Positions 36,801 to 46,127 of a stretch of DNA of 64,000 nt are shown here, piece after piece (position 1 is the stretch's first letter; each line of letters begins with the position of its first letter). Location of the stretch: positions 62,001 through 126,000 of the forward strand of contig JAHDXO010000010.1 in assembly GCA_023382975.1 (NCBI GenBank). Direction: 5' to 3'. The stretch is from Pirellulaceae bacterium. GTDB taxonomy: Bacteria > Planctomycetota > Planctomycetia > Pirellulales > Pirellulaceae. Position numbers and translations under genes: made by a program. The notes beneath the pieces are model-generated. The model saw only the letters and a program-made list of their open reading frames with translations, searched no databases and was not told the DNA's origin.

Positions 36801-37724
36801 TCAAGGCCGCGAGGCATACTCGTCGTAGTGTTTCTGGAGTTGCTCGCGAGCCGGTAGTTCGCCGGTCATGACGATGAACCGGTAGTCGAGGGTAAGCGTT
36901 TGGCCGGCTGCGATCTCGGCCTTGGGAAACGCACCGAAGCGGCCGTAGTCGCGGTAAGCGGACCACACGGTGTCCTTGGGATTCGTCGTAGCGTTCAACT
37001 GGACCACACTGTACGTCTTGCCCTCCAGCACGTAGCAGAGGGCGGCCCAGGGCAGATCCTTGTCGCGGCGCGGGTCGTTGCCGTCGGCGGGGAACAGATA
37101 CCGACTCTGCTTCCTGTCCACCTCGTCCGCCGGCCGATACTGGACGCCGGCATGTTCGGGATCGCCCGCCAGCACGACGTCACCGCCGACGGCTTTCAAC
37201 TTGGACGTCACGTCGACTTTCACCAATCCCGGCGCATCGACGGCGCGGAACACGAACGTGCGTTCCTCCTCCAGCAGCGTTTGGCCGTCCTTTGTGTTCC
37301 AGTGGACCAGCGAGGTGAAGCGGGCCTGATCCGCCCCGGCCTGTTGGTCCAGAAACTTCTGATGAACCTGCGGGCCACCACTCATGTGCCAGAGATCGTA
37401 ATTCTTGCCGCCGGCCGACATCCGGTTGAAACCGATGAAGATACCGCGGTGATGCGGGAACTGGCCGCCGGGCCCCTTGGTGATCGGCCGCTCGCCAGCG
37501 GCATCCATCACGTGCAGATAGGGCTTGTAGGTGTCCGTCAGACGCTGGGTGTCGTGAGCGAGCATGTAGCGGGCCACGGTTCGGCCCGCAAAGGTAATGT
37601 CCAGATGCTCGCCCGGCTGATCTCGAAACGCGAACCCCGCGTCCGCGGCCCACACGGACACGGCGCCCGTCAACCCGACGAATAAGATGGAACAACAAAC
37701 GAATCTAGCGGCGGTGTGCAACAT
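36801..37724 (-). CDS. Exported PmoA-family protein (DUF6807), copy 2
   Basis: 307 residues from the ATG at 37724, which has AGGAG seven bases upstream. Signal peptide FVCCSILFVGLTGAVSVWA. It aligns over its full length with copy 1 without large gaps: PHHRGIFIGFNRM, LLEEERTFVFRAVDAPGLV, GDPEHAGVQYRPADE, DTVWSAYRDYGRFGAF. By eye more than half of residues are identical, so the pair arose by tandem duplication within this lineage or an older one. Both keep signal peptides, so both products should be exported. Function unknown; the context suggests carbohydrate use. Confidence 0.92.
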   Translation of the reverse strand: MLHTAARFVCCSILFVGLTGAVSVWAADAGFAFRDQPGEHLDITFAGRTVARYMLAHDTQRLTDTYKPYLHVMDAAGERPITKGPGGQFPHHRGIFIGFNRMSAGGKNYDLWHMSGGPQVHQKFLDQQAGADQARFTSLVHWNTKDGQTLLEEERTFVFRAVDAPGLVKVDVTSKLKAVGGDVVLAGDPEHAGVQYRPADEVDRKQSRYLFPADGNDPRRDKDLPWAALCYVLEGKTYSVVQLNATTNPKDTVWSAYRDYGRFGAFPKAEIAAGQTLTLDYRFIVMTGELPAREQLQKHYDEYASRP

Positions 37725-37984
37725 GCGGCAACTCCTGGGTTGGACCGTCAAGCAACGGCGATAGCGGTGCAGTGGTGAGAATCGGGCAACCTTTAGTCGA
37801 AGGTTGTGATCGAAGTATGCCACTATACCCAGCCGGAACGCCGTACGCCAGTAACCGGTCGGCGAGGCTCTCAACGAAACCAGCTAAGCATCGTTCGAGA
37901 AACAACTGTGGCCTCGTCAATGTAGCCATCACACGCCGTGGGATGATCAGCAATAAGCACTGGACCGTTATTTCTGGAGCGATG

Positions 37985-38376
37985 CTATGGGTGCGATCCC
38001 TCGAACCAACTCGTTGAGACAGGGCCAGCCTTCTCGTGTTTGGCGACCGTCTCGGAGATGTGCTTTTTCTGGGTTTCCAGGATCTCGCGCATCGCGCGGC
38101 TCTCGGCCTGCCCGCGCTCGGTCAGCTTCTTCTCGGCATCGGCCGCGTACTGTTCGCCCCGGGCCGTCAGGTGGGGCAGGAGCCGTTGGACGTCGTGTGC
38201 GGCGGCGGCTTGAAGCTGTCCCGTGACGACCTTGGTCACGCGGCTGCCGGTTTTTGGCAGGATGAGCGTGCTATCCCCGGCCCTTGTGATTTCGACCTCG
38301 GCCGCCTGTGCAACGGCCGCATCGAACGAATGGAATTCCCTGGCAGACGCAACCTGGACAGATCGCTTCGTTACGC
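37985..38376 (-). pseudogene. Remnant resembling the C-terminus of an SNF2/DEAD-type helicase
   Basis: About 130 codons read open to a stop at 37985, but no start codon or N-terminal domain is present. The sequence turns coherent around 38376, just at the end of the FkbM gene. The tail LLPHLTARGEQYAADAEKKL followed by ILETQKKHISETVAKHE resembles the coiled-coil C-termini of large SNF2-like helicases, including those found in phage-defence loci such as DISARM. The helicase core itself is absent. It is most simply a truncated gene left by insertion or deletion. The helicase identification is by eye only. Confidence 0.45.
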
Positions 38377-39231
38377 TTCGCGACGGGCGAAGATCATGCC
38401 TCGTGGGGTTCCTTGCACGTCCGTGTACTGGTCGATGCGGAATCCGAAGCCGATGAGCACGTCGATCAGTCGGCCTGCCTGCTCCCGCTTGGGCCGGTCG
38501 CTGTGCGTGTGGTATTCCATCGCCAGCCGGCCGATCCGCCGGGCGATTTCTGAGGGCATGTTCTCCACGATCTCGAACTCGGCGCCCTCGCAATCCAGCT
38601 TGAGAAAGTCACAGCGCTCGATCGCATAGCGCGCAAACAGATCCTGCAACCGCACGGCTTCCACCGTTTCGCCGCGGGACGCATTGCCGGCCAGCGGGCG
38701 GACGATCGTGTGGTGTCCGGAGCCGAGCGGACTGAGGTAGACGGTTGTCTCGGTCGCGGACGTTCCGACCACGGCGGCCCGCAGGGGCGTTACGTTCGAC
38801 AAGCGGTTCCGTGACACGTTCTCGCAGAGCAACCGGAAGTTGGCCTCGACGGGCTCGATGCTGACAACTCGGCCTCGCTTCGCCCGCCGACCGGCGTCGA
38901 GTGCCAGCGCGCCGATATTGCCCCCGACGTCGACGACCGTGTCCGATTCGCAAATCTCGTAACCCGGTGGGCTGTAGGCACGTTCGACGATCACCTCCCG
39001 CACGTAGTGTTCATCGGCCTCCAGACGCCGCACTCGCACATCGAAGCCCGCGACGCGCAGCGACTTGGTCCGCCAGCCCAGGCGGATCAGCGTCCGGTCC
39101 AAGACCGCGGCGGCTCGCGTGGGCAGACGACGCTCGACGAATATCGCCGTGCAACTGCGCCGCAACCAGCTTCCGGCCGGTCGCGGCGGCGGGGCGACGG
39201 TGACAATCGTGGGTTCCATGGACGTTCCCAT
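38371..39231 (-). CDS. FkbM family methyltransferase
   Basis: 286 residues. SAM-binding motif SDTVVDVGGNIGALALDAG, then RVVSIEPVEANFRLLCENV, and the FkbM signature FLKLDCEGAEFEIVENMP are all present. The C-terminus (SDRPKREQAGRLIDVLIGFG) is typical. FkbM-type enzymes O-methylate hydroxyls on polyketides or sugars, often in surface polysaccharide clusters. Its start is six bases after the stop of the galactonate-dehydratase-like gene, so they are probably co-transcribed. A helicase-like remnant continues directly behind it, so this gene's 3' end lies at a rearrangement junction. An alternative start 12 bases downstream (39219) is possible. Confidence 0.88.
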   Translation of the reverse strand: MGTSMEPTIVTVAPPPRPAGSWLRRSCTAIFVERRLPTRAAAVLDRTLIRLGWRTKSLRVAGFDVRVRRLEADEHYVREVIVERAYSPPGYEICESDTVVDVGGNIGALALDAGRRAKRGRVVSIEPVEANFRLLCENVSRNRLSNVTPLRAAVVGTSATETTVYLSPLGSGHHTIVRPLAGNASRGETVEAVRLQDLFARYAIERCDFLKLDCEGAEFEIVENMPSEIARRIGRLAMEYHTHSDRPKREQAGRLIDVLIGFGFRIDQYTDVQGTPRGMIFARREA

Positions 39232-39237
39232 GTCTGG

Positions 39238-40542
39238 TTACCAGTCCACGACCGAGCCGTCGTCGGCGTCGTAGGTTTCACGATTCCGCCAATCGTGGCC
39301 GATCTTATCCGCCAGGGCGTCCTCGTCCAACTCGATGCCAAGACCCGGCGCGCGAGGCAGCTCGACATAGCCGTTTTGGACGCGGAACGGCTGCTTCAGG
39401 TAACCGTGGCCCAGATTGACTTGTTCCTGGCACAGGAAGTTGGGGATTGAAGCGGCCAGTTGGATACCGGCGGCCAGTGAGATCGGTCCGAGCGGATTGT
39501 GCGGAGCGATCGCCGCGTAGTACGCCTCGGCCATGCCGGCGATCAAGCGGACTTCGGTAATGCCGCCCGCGTGGCACAGGTCCGGCTGCAGGATCGAAGC
39601 GGCGCTCTTTTCCAGGATTTCGCGGAAGCCCCATTTCGTGAAGATTCGCTCGCCCGTGGCGATCGGCAGATGGGTTCCCCGGGCGATGTCGACCATGGCG
39701 TCCACGTTCTGGCACTGCACCGGTTCCTCGATGAACATCGGCTGATAGGGCTCGAGCGCCTTGATCAGCACCTTGGCGGTCTGCGGGCTGATCGCACCGT
39801 GAAAGTCGATCCCGATATCCGTGTCGTCGCCCGCCGCTTCGCGCAACGCCGCGAAACGATCGGCGGCCTGGGCGATGAACCCGGGCGTTTCGACGATCCG
39901 TGCGGGACGCGTCGTGAAAACGCCTGTCTTGAACGCCGTGAATCCCTCGGCGCGGCGATTCCGCACGTCTTCGGGCGTTTTCACATGAGCATACACTCGC
40001 ACTCGGCGCCGAGTCGGGCCGCCCAACAGTTCGTACACTGGCACGCCCAGCGCTTTGCCCTTGATGTCCCACAGCGCCATGTCGATCCCGCTGATCGCGC
40101 TCGTCAGCACCGGACCGCCGCGGTAGAACGCATGGCGGTACATGGCTTGCCAATGGTGCGTCACGGCGCGCGGGTCCTGGCCAATCAGGTATCGCTCCAG
40201 TTCTTTCACGGCGGTCGCGCAGGTCAGCGCCCGGCCTTCGACGATCGGTTCGCCCAACCCGGTGATTCCGGCATCCGTGTGGACTTTGAGAAACAGCCAG
40301 CGCGGCGCCACCAGCACCGTCTCCAACCGCGTGATGCGGATCTCCCGGCCCGCGCCCAGCATCTTCTCCGCCGGTCGCTCGCTGGCCGGATCCTGGTACG
40401 GATCGCTGGCACGCGGCGTTTCCTCGGCCGCTCGGCCGGACGGGCCAAGCCAGGCGGTTCCGGCACTTGCCACAGCAGCCATCAGGAACGAACGCCGATG
40501 TCGGCATACACCGCCGCGAGACGGATCGGCAAGATCGCACAT
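39238..40542 (-). CDS. Mandelate racemase/enolase superfamily dehydratase (galactonate dehydratase-like)
   Basis: 434 residues, with an N-terminal Tat-like signal (CRHRRSFLMAAVASAGTAW) that ordinary DgoD lacks. The barrel carries the galactonate dehydratase pattern: Asp and His in IGIDFHGAIS, Glu in MFIEEPVQCQN, Glu in PIATGERIFTKWGFREIL, and the general His in APHNPLGPISLAAGIQLA. DgoD converts D-galactonate to 2-keto-3-deoxygalactonate. An exported form is unusual for a Mg2+ sugar-acid dehydratase but occurs in planctomycetes. The substrate may be another aldonic acid. It is linked to the FkbM gene downstream. Confidence 0.9.
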   Translation of the reverse strand: MCDLADPSRGGVCRHRRSFLMAAVASAGTAWLGPSGRAAEETPRASDPYQDPASERPAEKMLGAGREIRITRLETVLVAPRWLFLKVHTDAGITGLGEPIVEGRALTCATAVKELERYLIGQDPRAVTHHWQAMYRHAFYRGGPVLTSAISGIDMALWDIKGKALGVPVYELLGGPTRRRVRVYAHVKTPEDVRNRRAEGFTAFKTGVFTTRPARIVETPGFIAQAADRFAALREAAGDDTDIGIDFHGAISPQTAKVLIKALEPYQPMFIEEPVQCQNVDAMVDIARGTHLPIATGERIFTKWGFREILEKSAASILQPDLCHAGGITEVRLIAGMAEAYYAAIAPHNPLGPISLAAGIQLAASIPNFLCQEQVNLGHGYLKQPFRVQNGYVELPRAPGLGIELDEDALADKIGHDWRNRETYDADDGSVVDW

Positions 40543-40909
40543 GGTTGACTCCCTCGTTACGAGAATTGGCCTGGCGCCGCTTCCGATTCATGACTTTCCC
40601 GAATTCGGCGGCGGAGAAGCGGACGTTTTCGCGCTCGGCCAATCACCGAATCATACACGCACGAACGGTACAGGGGGAGAGCCGCGGACGAACCGACACG
40701 GAGCTCGATGGCTTCCGTCCAATCGACGCGCCGGCAGATCGGCGCGCCAACGAGTTGAACCCGTCCGACAATTGGACTTGGCCGATCGAACCACCGCATG
40801 TCACAAAGACTTCGCTACTGGAGCTTTGGACGAGATTTCGATCTTGTCGCGCAGTCCTGGCACGACCGCCGTGTCGTTGGCGGAATCGGTGTGCGGCGAC
40901 ATGCCATCC

Positions 40910-43444
40910 TCACTCGCTCATCGGGTTGTTCCGCTGCGCCGCCTTGAGCTTCTCGATATCTTCGGGGGACAACTGCGGGCGGTCCACCTTGATCGTCAGC
41001 TTGTTCAGCTTGGCGGTCAGGGGAAACGGCGGCTGGTAGTCGGCATCGTCCACGCCCGTCAGCGTGTCCGAGCCGATGTCGAAGCTCTCGTCCCATTGCA
41101 GGATCATGGGCAGCGTCTGCGGCATTTTGATGGTCTGCACAGCCTTGCCGTCCACCTTCAGCGTGCCGGTTCCGCTACGGCCCAGGCCGCTCATGTTGTT
41201 GAAGGCGAGTGTACCCACGCCGAGGCCGTCGTACGCGAAGTCGAATTCGATGGTGTGCCGGCCCGGCGTCAGTGCCTCTGGGCCCTCCCACTTGATCCGC
41301 TTCAGGTCGACGAGATTCCAGAGAAACACCGGTTTGCCCTTCAGCAGGTAGAACCCGTAACCGGCAAACCGACCACCCGACGTCAAGATCATCCCTTCGG
41401 CGCCGCCCGGCGGAACGTCGATGTCTGCGGTGATCGTGTACGAGCTGTTCAGGATCACCGGTGAATCGCCTTGCGGCAGGCCGACCATGGGCCGGGTATA
41501 GACGAACTCCGCGCGGCCCGCGGTGATGTTGGGCCGCGAGGCGACAATGCGGCCGGCCACCGAGGCGTCCATCGGAAATACCTGGTACTTCTTGGCTTCC
41601 TCGATGAACATCTGCTTCATCTGCTGCACCTTGTCCGGGTGCTTGTCGGCGATGTTCTGGGATTGGCTGAAGTCGGTGTTCAGGTCGTAGAGTTCGAGCA
41701 CTTGGTTGTTCAGCGGGTCGGGATTGGCGGGGCCGAAAGCCTCCCACGGAGCCCGGTTCACCTGGGTGCTGAGCAGCCAGCCTTCGTGGTACAGGGCCCA
41801 CTGGCCCAACATCTCGAAATACTGGGTCTTGTGTCGCGACGGTGCCTTGGCGGTGTTGGCGTCGAAGGTATACGCCAGGCTTGTGCCCTCGATCGGCGCT
41901 TGCTTGATCCCGTCGACGTATTCGGGTGCCGCGATTCCGCAGACCTCCAGGATCGTCGGCACGATGTCGTTGACGTGGCAGAACTGCTCGCGCAATCCGC
42001 CCTGGTCCTGGATGTGGCCGGGCCAGGAGACGGCCATGCACTGCCGAATACCGCCGAGCTTCGAGGCATTCTGCTTGAACCAAGTGAATGGCGTGTCAAA
42101 GGCCCAGGACCAACCCGCGGACATGTGATTGTAGGTCTGTTCGGTGCCCCAGACGTCGTACCATTTCATCTGCACGTCGACGGGCATCTTGTTGATCCCG
42201 TTGAAGAACGCGACTTCGTTGGGCGTGCCGAGCGGGCCGCCTTCGGCGCTGGTGCCGTTGTCGCCGTTGATATAGATGATCAATGTGTTGTCGAGCTTGC
42301 CCATGTCTTCGACCGCCTGGACCACGCGGCCGATTTCGTAGTCGGTGTACGCTGCATAGGCGGCGAATACCTCCGCCTGCCGAATGAACAGCTTCTTCTC
42401 GTCGGGCGTACAATCGTCCCAGTTCTTGATTGTCTCGGTCGGCCAAGGCTCCAGCGTGGTGTCCGGCGGGATGACTCCCAGACGCTTCTGATTCTCGAAG
42501 ATGCGCTCGCGCAGCTTGTTCCAGCCGTCGTCGAACAGGCGCATGGCTTGAATCTTCTCGATCCATTCCTTGGTCGGGTGATGCGGCGCGTGCGTGGCGC
42601 CGGGCACGTAGTAGCAGAAGAACGGCTTGTCGGGCTGGATTTGATTGATTTCGTGCAGGTACTCGATCGCGTCGTCGGCCATGCCGGTGACGAGGTTCCA
42701 ACCGGGCTTGCCTTCGAAGGGATAGATCTGAGTCGTATTGCGGAACAGATTCGGCTGCCACTGATTCGCATCGCCGCCGACGAAGCCGTAGAAGTAGTCG
42801 AAGCCCATGCCGATCGGCCATTGGTCGAAGGGCCCGACGCGGCTGGCCGAGTACGTCGGCGTGTTATGGTTCTTGCCGAACCAGGAGGTCGCGTAGCCGT
42901 TGTCGCGCAGGATACGGCCGATGGTCGCCTTGTCCTTGGAGATGATGCTGTTGTAGCCGGGGAAACCGGTGGACTGCTCTGAAACCACGCCAAAGCCGGC
43001 CGAGTGGTGGTTGCGGCCGGTAATGAGTGCGGCGCGCGTGGGCGAGCAGAGCGCGGTGGAGTGGATGTTGTTGTAACGCAGACCGGTTTTCGCGAGACGG
43101 TCCATCGTCGGCGTCGGAATGACGCCGCCGAACGTGCTCGGTACGCCAAAGCCCGAGTCGTCGGTCATGATCAGCAGGATGTTGGGCGCCTGCTTGGGCG
43201 GCACGATGCGCGGCGCCCACCAGGCCTGCGATTCCAATGCACCCTGCTTGATGACGCCGCCGAATTCAGGGTCCGGGGCCGGCAACTGCTTGCCATCGAT
43301 CGTCGTCGTCGCGCTCGGCGAACCGGGCACGCCGGAGGTCTCCTGGGCTGCGACCGGTGTGGCGACCTGCAAGAAAAGACTTCCGACCAACACAAGGGCC
43401 ACAAGCCCGAACGTAAGGCGGAGAAACAACGAAATGCGTTTCAT
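40910..43444 (-). CDS. Exported arylsulfatase
   Basis: 844 residues with a signal peptide (LTFGLVALVLVGSLFLQVA). Sulfatase metal site NILLIMTDDSGFG and the formylglycine motif CSPTRAALITGR (C133, to be oxidised by a sulfatase-activating enzyme) are intact. The second part has YFYGFVGGDANQWQPNLF and the Asn/Asp site INGDNGTSAEGGP. It resembles AslA/type I sulfatases of about 780-850 residues with an extra C-terminal beta-sandwich (from about 700). GGAG precedes the ATG. Sulfatases of this kind let planctomycetes use sulfated algal polysaccharides. No maturase is in this window. Confidence 0.95.
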   Translation of the reverse strand: MKRISLFLRLTFGLVALVLVGSLFLQVATPVAAQETSGVPGSPSATTTIDGKQLPAPDPEFGGVIKQGALESQAWWAPRIVPPKQAPNILLIMTDDSGFGVPSTFGGVIPTPTMDRLAKTGLRYNNIHSTALCSPTRAALITGRNHHSAGFGVVSEQSTGFPGYNSIISKDKATIGRILRDNGYATSWFGKNHNTPTYSASRVGPFDQWPIGMGFDYFYGFVGGDANQWQPNLFRNTTQIYPFEGKPGWNLVTGMADDAIEYLHEINQIQPDKPFFCYYVPGATHAPHHPTKEWIEKIQAMRLFDDGWNKLRERIFENQKRLGVIPPDTTLEPWPTETIKNWDDCTPDEKKLFIRQAEVFAAYAAYTDYEIGRVVQAVEDMGKLDNTLIIYINGDNGTSAEGGPLGTPNEVAFFNGINKMPVDVQMKWYDVWGTEQTYNHMSAGWSWAFDTPFTWFKQNASKLGGIRQCMAVSWPGHIQDQGGLREQFCHVNDIVPTILEVCGIAAPEYVDGIKQAPIEGTSLAYTFDANTAKAPSRHKTQYFEMLGQWALYHEGWLLSTQVNRAPWEAFGPANPDPLNNQVLELYDLNTDFSQSQNIADKHPDKVQQMKQMFIEEAKKYQVFPMDASVAGRIVASRPNITAGRAEFVYTRPMVGLPQGDSPVILNSSYTITADIDVPPGGAEGMILTSGGRFAGYGFYLLKGKPVFLWNLVDLKRIKWEGPEALTPGRHTIEFDFAYDGLGVGTLAFNNMSGLGRSGTGTLKVDGKAVQTIKMPQTLPMILQWDESFDIGSDTLTGVDDADYQPPFPLTAKLNKLTIKVDRPQLSPEDIEKLKAAQRNNPMSE

Positions 43445-43522
43445 TTTCTGGAACTCCGTAGGGAAAGACGGTGGGGCGAGCTGCGCCCATCAATGACATG
43501 AAGCGGACGACCGTCAGAGCGA

Positions 43523-43551
43523 GTTCCTGAGCGAAGCCCATGCTCAGGAAC
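43523..43551 (-). terminator. Terminator hairpin after the glycine-rich gene
   Basis: A perfect 10-bp inverted repeat (GTTCCTGAGC at 43523-43532 and its complement at 43542-43551), extended by CGTCAG/CTGACG outside. It lies 16 bases after the stop of the glycine-rich gene (minus strand) and before the sulfatase promoter. Confidence 0.75.
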
Positions 43552-43566
43552 CCGCGCTGACGAAAT

Positions 43567-45126
43567 CTAATTGCCGGAATCCGGCTGCTGAAGTCGCACC
43601 AACAGCCATTGCTCGGTGCGATCGCTGCCGAAGTGGATCAGGCACGGGGCTTCGTCCTTGGTCAAGTTGTACAGGCCGGTTTCGACGACGCCAGTCTTGT
43701 TCTCACCCACGGTAAAGGCGACACGCTGCGTTTGCTTGTCGGCCGAGCCTTGAATCAGTTGGGTCTGGTTTGTCGCCGTATCGGTGTAGTTGCCGCGGAT
43801 CACCCCTTCCTTGTTGATGGCCAGTTGAATGGTCACTTCGGACTTGGTCTGGCCGGGCTTGGTCAGAGCGAACACGCCTAGCGGCAGCCAGTCACCGTCG
43901 GACGGGGCCTCAGCTTTCGCACCCGTGGCGGCAAGATCCGCAGCCTGGCTGTAATACTCCTCGGCCGAGCCCTCGCTCTCGCCGTTGACGTACACGTTGT
44001 TCTCGTCGTACACGACGTTGTTGCCATAGTCGTAGTACACCGGCGGCACTTCGGCGTAGCCGCAGTAGGTTGCGGCGTTGGCCCAGGTGCAGGCCGTCCA
44101 ACACGCGCCGGCGGTCCAGCCCGCGGCAAACCATGCGCCGGGATGCTGGGCATACCAGCCTCGACCATAGACATCCCAGTGGGCGTAGCTGCCGCGAACG
44201 GCCACGGCCGACGTATAGCGGCCCGATGGAGTAACGCGAACGAGTCCAGCGGCCACGCCGCCCGCCGGTCCAACCGCGACACCCCGCGCGGCAGCACCAC
44301 CGACGGGACCGCGAACCGCACCGCCGGCGGCGACTCCGCCGCCCGGCCCCACGGCGACGCCTCGTGCTGCGGCACCGCCGTCAGGCCCACGAACTGCGCT
44401 GCCTGCCGCGATGCCCCCTCCGGGACCCACGGCCACACCGCGGGCTGCCGTGCCGCCGCCCGCGCCCTGCACGCCCCCGACCGCGGCGGCGCCGCCTTGC
44501 GGACCAACCCCGACCGCGCGGCCCGCGGTGTTCCCTTGCGGCCCCGTGATTGCGATGCCTGCCGCCTGACCGCCGCGTGGTCCTTCCTTCGTGCCGTAAT
44601 TGACATCAAAGTTGTCACCGGAGAACTGGCGACCGCTGCTCAACCCGTGCAAGCCGCCGTCGGACGGCAGGCCCAGGAAGCTGTTGAGTTGGCTGCGACT
44701 GGGCGTCGAAAATCGATCGCCGCCGAGTCCTTGAGCCCCCAAACCGCCAGCGCTAAGACCGCCGGGCCCAAGCCTTGAGGCACCTTCCCCGAAACCGCTG
44801 CCGCCAAATCCTCCTCCACCACCCAGGCTACTCGGACCGCGTCCGGCGCCACTGCCCAGACCACCACTGCCAATCCCGCCGCTCAGACCACCGCCGCCGA
44901 AAGCACCGCCGCTCAAGCCGCCGCCAAAACTGGGACCGCCGCCGGGGTTGACACCACCAAAACCATGCCCGCCCCCAGCACTGAAGCCGCCGCCGAAACC
45001 ACCACCGCCGATGCCACCGCCGATGCCACCACGACCTCCGCCGCCAAAACCGCGGCCCCAGCTATCGGCCGATGGCAACAATAGAGTCGCGATAGTCACC
45101 GCCGTGAGCAGGTATTTGCGAGTCAT
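43567..45126 (-). CDS. Exported glycine-rich repeat protein
   Basis: 519 residues from the ATG at 45126, with a signal peptide (LLTAVTIATLLLPSADSWG). Residues 25-150 are almost pure Gly with Phe, Leu and Ser. Residues about 200-310 are four or more 26-residue repeats of the type AVGPGGGVAAGGAVRGP, collagen-like in spacing. Then come Trp/Tyr-rich segments (WDVYGRGWYAQHPGAWFA). The last 120 residues form a separate beta-rich domain (VTIQLAINKEGVIRGNYTD, QRVAFTVGENKTGVVETGLY). It is likely a surface or extracellular structural protein, perhaps stalk or matrix. Repeat number may vary between strains. Not assignable to a named family beyond the low-complexity content. Confidence 0.85.
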   Translation of the reverse strand: MTRKYLLTAVTIATLLLPSADSWGRGFGGGGRGGIGGGIGGGGFGGGFSAGGGHGFGGVNPGGGPSFGGGLSGGAFGGGGLSGGIGSGGLGSGAGRGPSSLGGGGGFGGSGFGEGASRLGPGGLSAGGLGAQGLGGDRFSTPSRSQLNSFLGLPSDGGLHGLSSGRQFSGDNFDVNYGTKEGPRGGQAAGIAITGPQGNTAGRAVGVGPQGGAAAVGGVQGAGGGTAARGVAVGPGGGIAAGSAVRGPDGGAAARGVAVGPGGGVAAGGAVRGPVGGAAARGVAVGPAGGVAAGLVRVTPSGRYTSAVAVRGSYAHWDVYGRGWYAQHPGAWFAAGWTAGACWTACTWANAATYCGYAEVPPVYYDYGNNVVYDENNVYVNGESEGSAEEYYSQAADLAATGAKAEAPSDGDWLPLGVFALTKPGQTKSEVTIQLAINKEGVIRGNYTDTATNQTQLIQGSADKQTQRVAFTVGENKTGVVETGLYNLTKDEAPCLIHFGSDRTEQWLLVRLQQPDSGN

Positions 45127-45188
45127 CGTGAAGTCTCCAAGCAAGATAAGTTGTTCTGTTGCATCCGAAAGAGAGTACGAACCCGGGC

Positions 45189-46127
45189 CTATTCCGCCGG
45201 TCGGCGCTTGATCACAACCTCGTTGGTATCCGGCAACGGAACATCTCCCAGGAACCGCCGCACCGACTGCCACGCGTAGGCGTTGTCATCCAGGCGAGTG
45301 AGCCGATTGACGGCCGTGGTGGAGATCCCATCGCCGGTGGTTCCGGCGACCTTCGCCTGCCAACCGCCCTCGGTCGGAGACCATACGCCGACGGCATGTC
45401 CTCCGTCGGGGCTGAAGTCCCACGACTGGACATGGCCGCCCTGGGCATTCCAGCCGATCCATTGCACTCCCGATGTCTTCGTTCCGTCGAGTTGCGTCGT
45501 GGTATACCGCCGCTCGATGAAGCGACCGTCAACCGCCCAGCGGCAGACGGATTCGGTCTGCACGCCATGCTCCTCCGCAACCCAGGTCCCGATCAACCAG
45601 TGAAGATCGGCAGCACTGCGCACCGCTGCCGGCGTCTCGATCGCGGTGTCGCGCACCGATGCCATCCACCACTTGCCGTTGTCTTTCACGTGGACGACCG
45701 TGTAGCGGCTGGCGCCCCCCGCAACACCGGAGCCCGCTTTCACGCTGGCCAGTCCGTCTTCGATGGCGGTGTTGGGGCTCACCAGCCGCAGCGAGTCGAT
45801 GGCGATCTGGATCGCAGCGCCGGGATTGCCGGTGAAGAATTCGGCATAGCCCTTTTCGATCGCCTCGCGACCGGCGTAGCGGCGTCCGCGATCGTCGATA
45901 TACTCGCCGTCCTCCGTCCACAGCGCCGCGATTGCCTTCGCGTCGCCCTGGTTGAAGGCCGCCACAAAGGCTTCGGAGCCCGCGCGAATGGCGGCCAACT
46001 CGGGCGAGGATTCCTGTGGCTCCGCGGACGATTCGCTACCAGGCCGAGGCGAATTGCTCTGTTGATCCTGGCCAAGGCAGAAGGCCGATGAACATAGCAC
46101 CAGTAGGATGAACGTCGTCTCTTTCAT
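45189..46127 (-). CDS. Exported SnoaL-like (SgcJ/EcaC) protein with lipocalin-like C-terminus
   Basis: 312 residues from the ATG at 46127 (AAGGA eight bases upstream), with a signal peptide (TFILLVLCSSAFCLGQ). Residues 45-170 form an NTF2/SnoaL domain (AAIRAGSEAFVAAFNQGD, ALWTEDGEYIDDRGRRYAGR), as in SgcJ/EcaC proteins. The second half (WLIGTWVAEEHGVQTESVC, FIERRYTTTQLDG, GGHAVGVWSPTEGGWQAK) resembles DUF1579 lipocalin-like domains. No catalytic role is known for this combination. Its start overlaps the stop of the STAS-domain gene (ATGA), so translation is coupled. A glycine-rich protein gene follows on the same strand. Confidence 0.85.
   Translation of the reverse strand: MKETTFILLVLCSSAFCLGQDQQSNSPRPGSESSAEPQESSPELAAIRAGSEAFVAAFNQGDAKAIAALWTEDGEYIDDRGRRYAGREAIEKGYAEFFTGNPGAAIQIAIDSLRLVSPNTAIEDGLASVKAGSGVAGGASRYTVVHVKDNGKWWMASVRDTAIETPAAVRSAADLHWLIGTWVAEEHGVQTESVCRWAVDGRFIERRYTTTQLDGTKTSGVQWIGWNAQGGHVQSWDFSPDGGHAVGVWSPTEGGWQAKVAGTTGDGISTTAVNRLTRLDDNAYAWQSVRRFLGDVPLPDTNEVVIKRRPAE

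Noticed and set aside
35748..37724. Particulate methane monooxygenase subunit A
   Set aside because: The family name is misleading: the proteins are soluble and exported, with no multi-helix membrane part and no pmoB or pmoC nearby.
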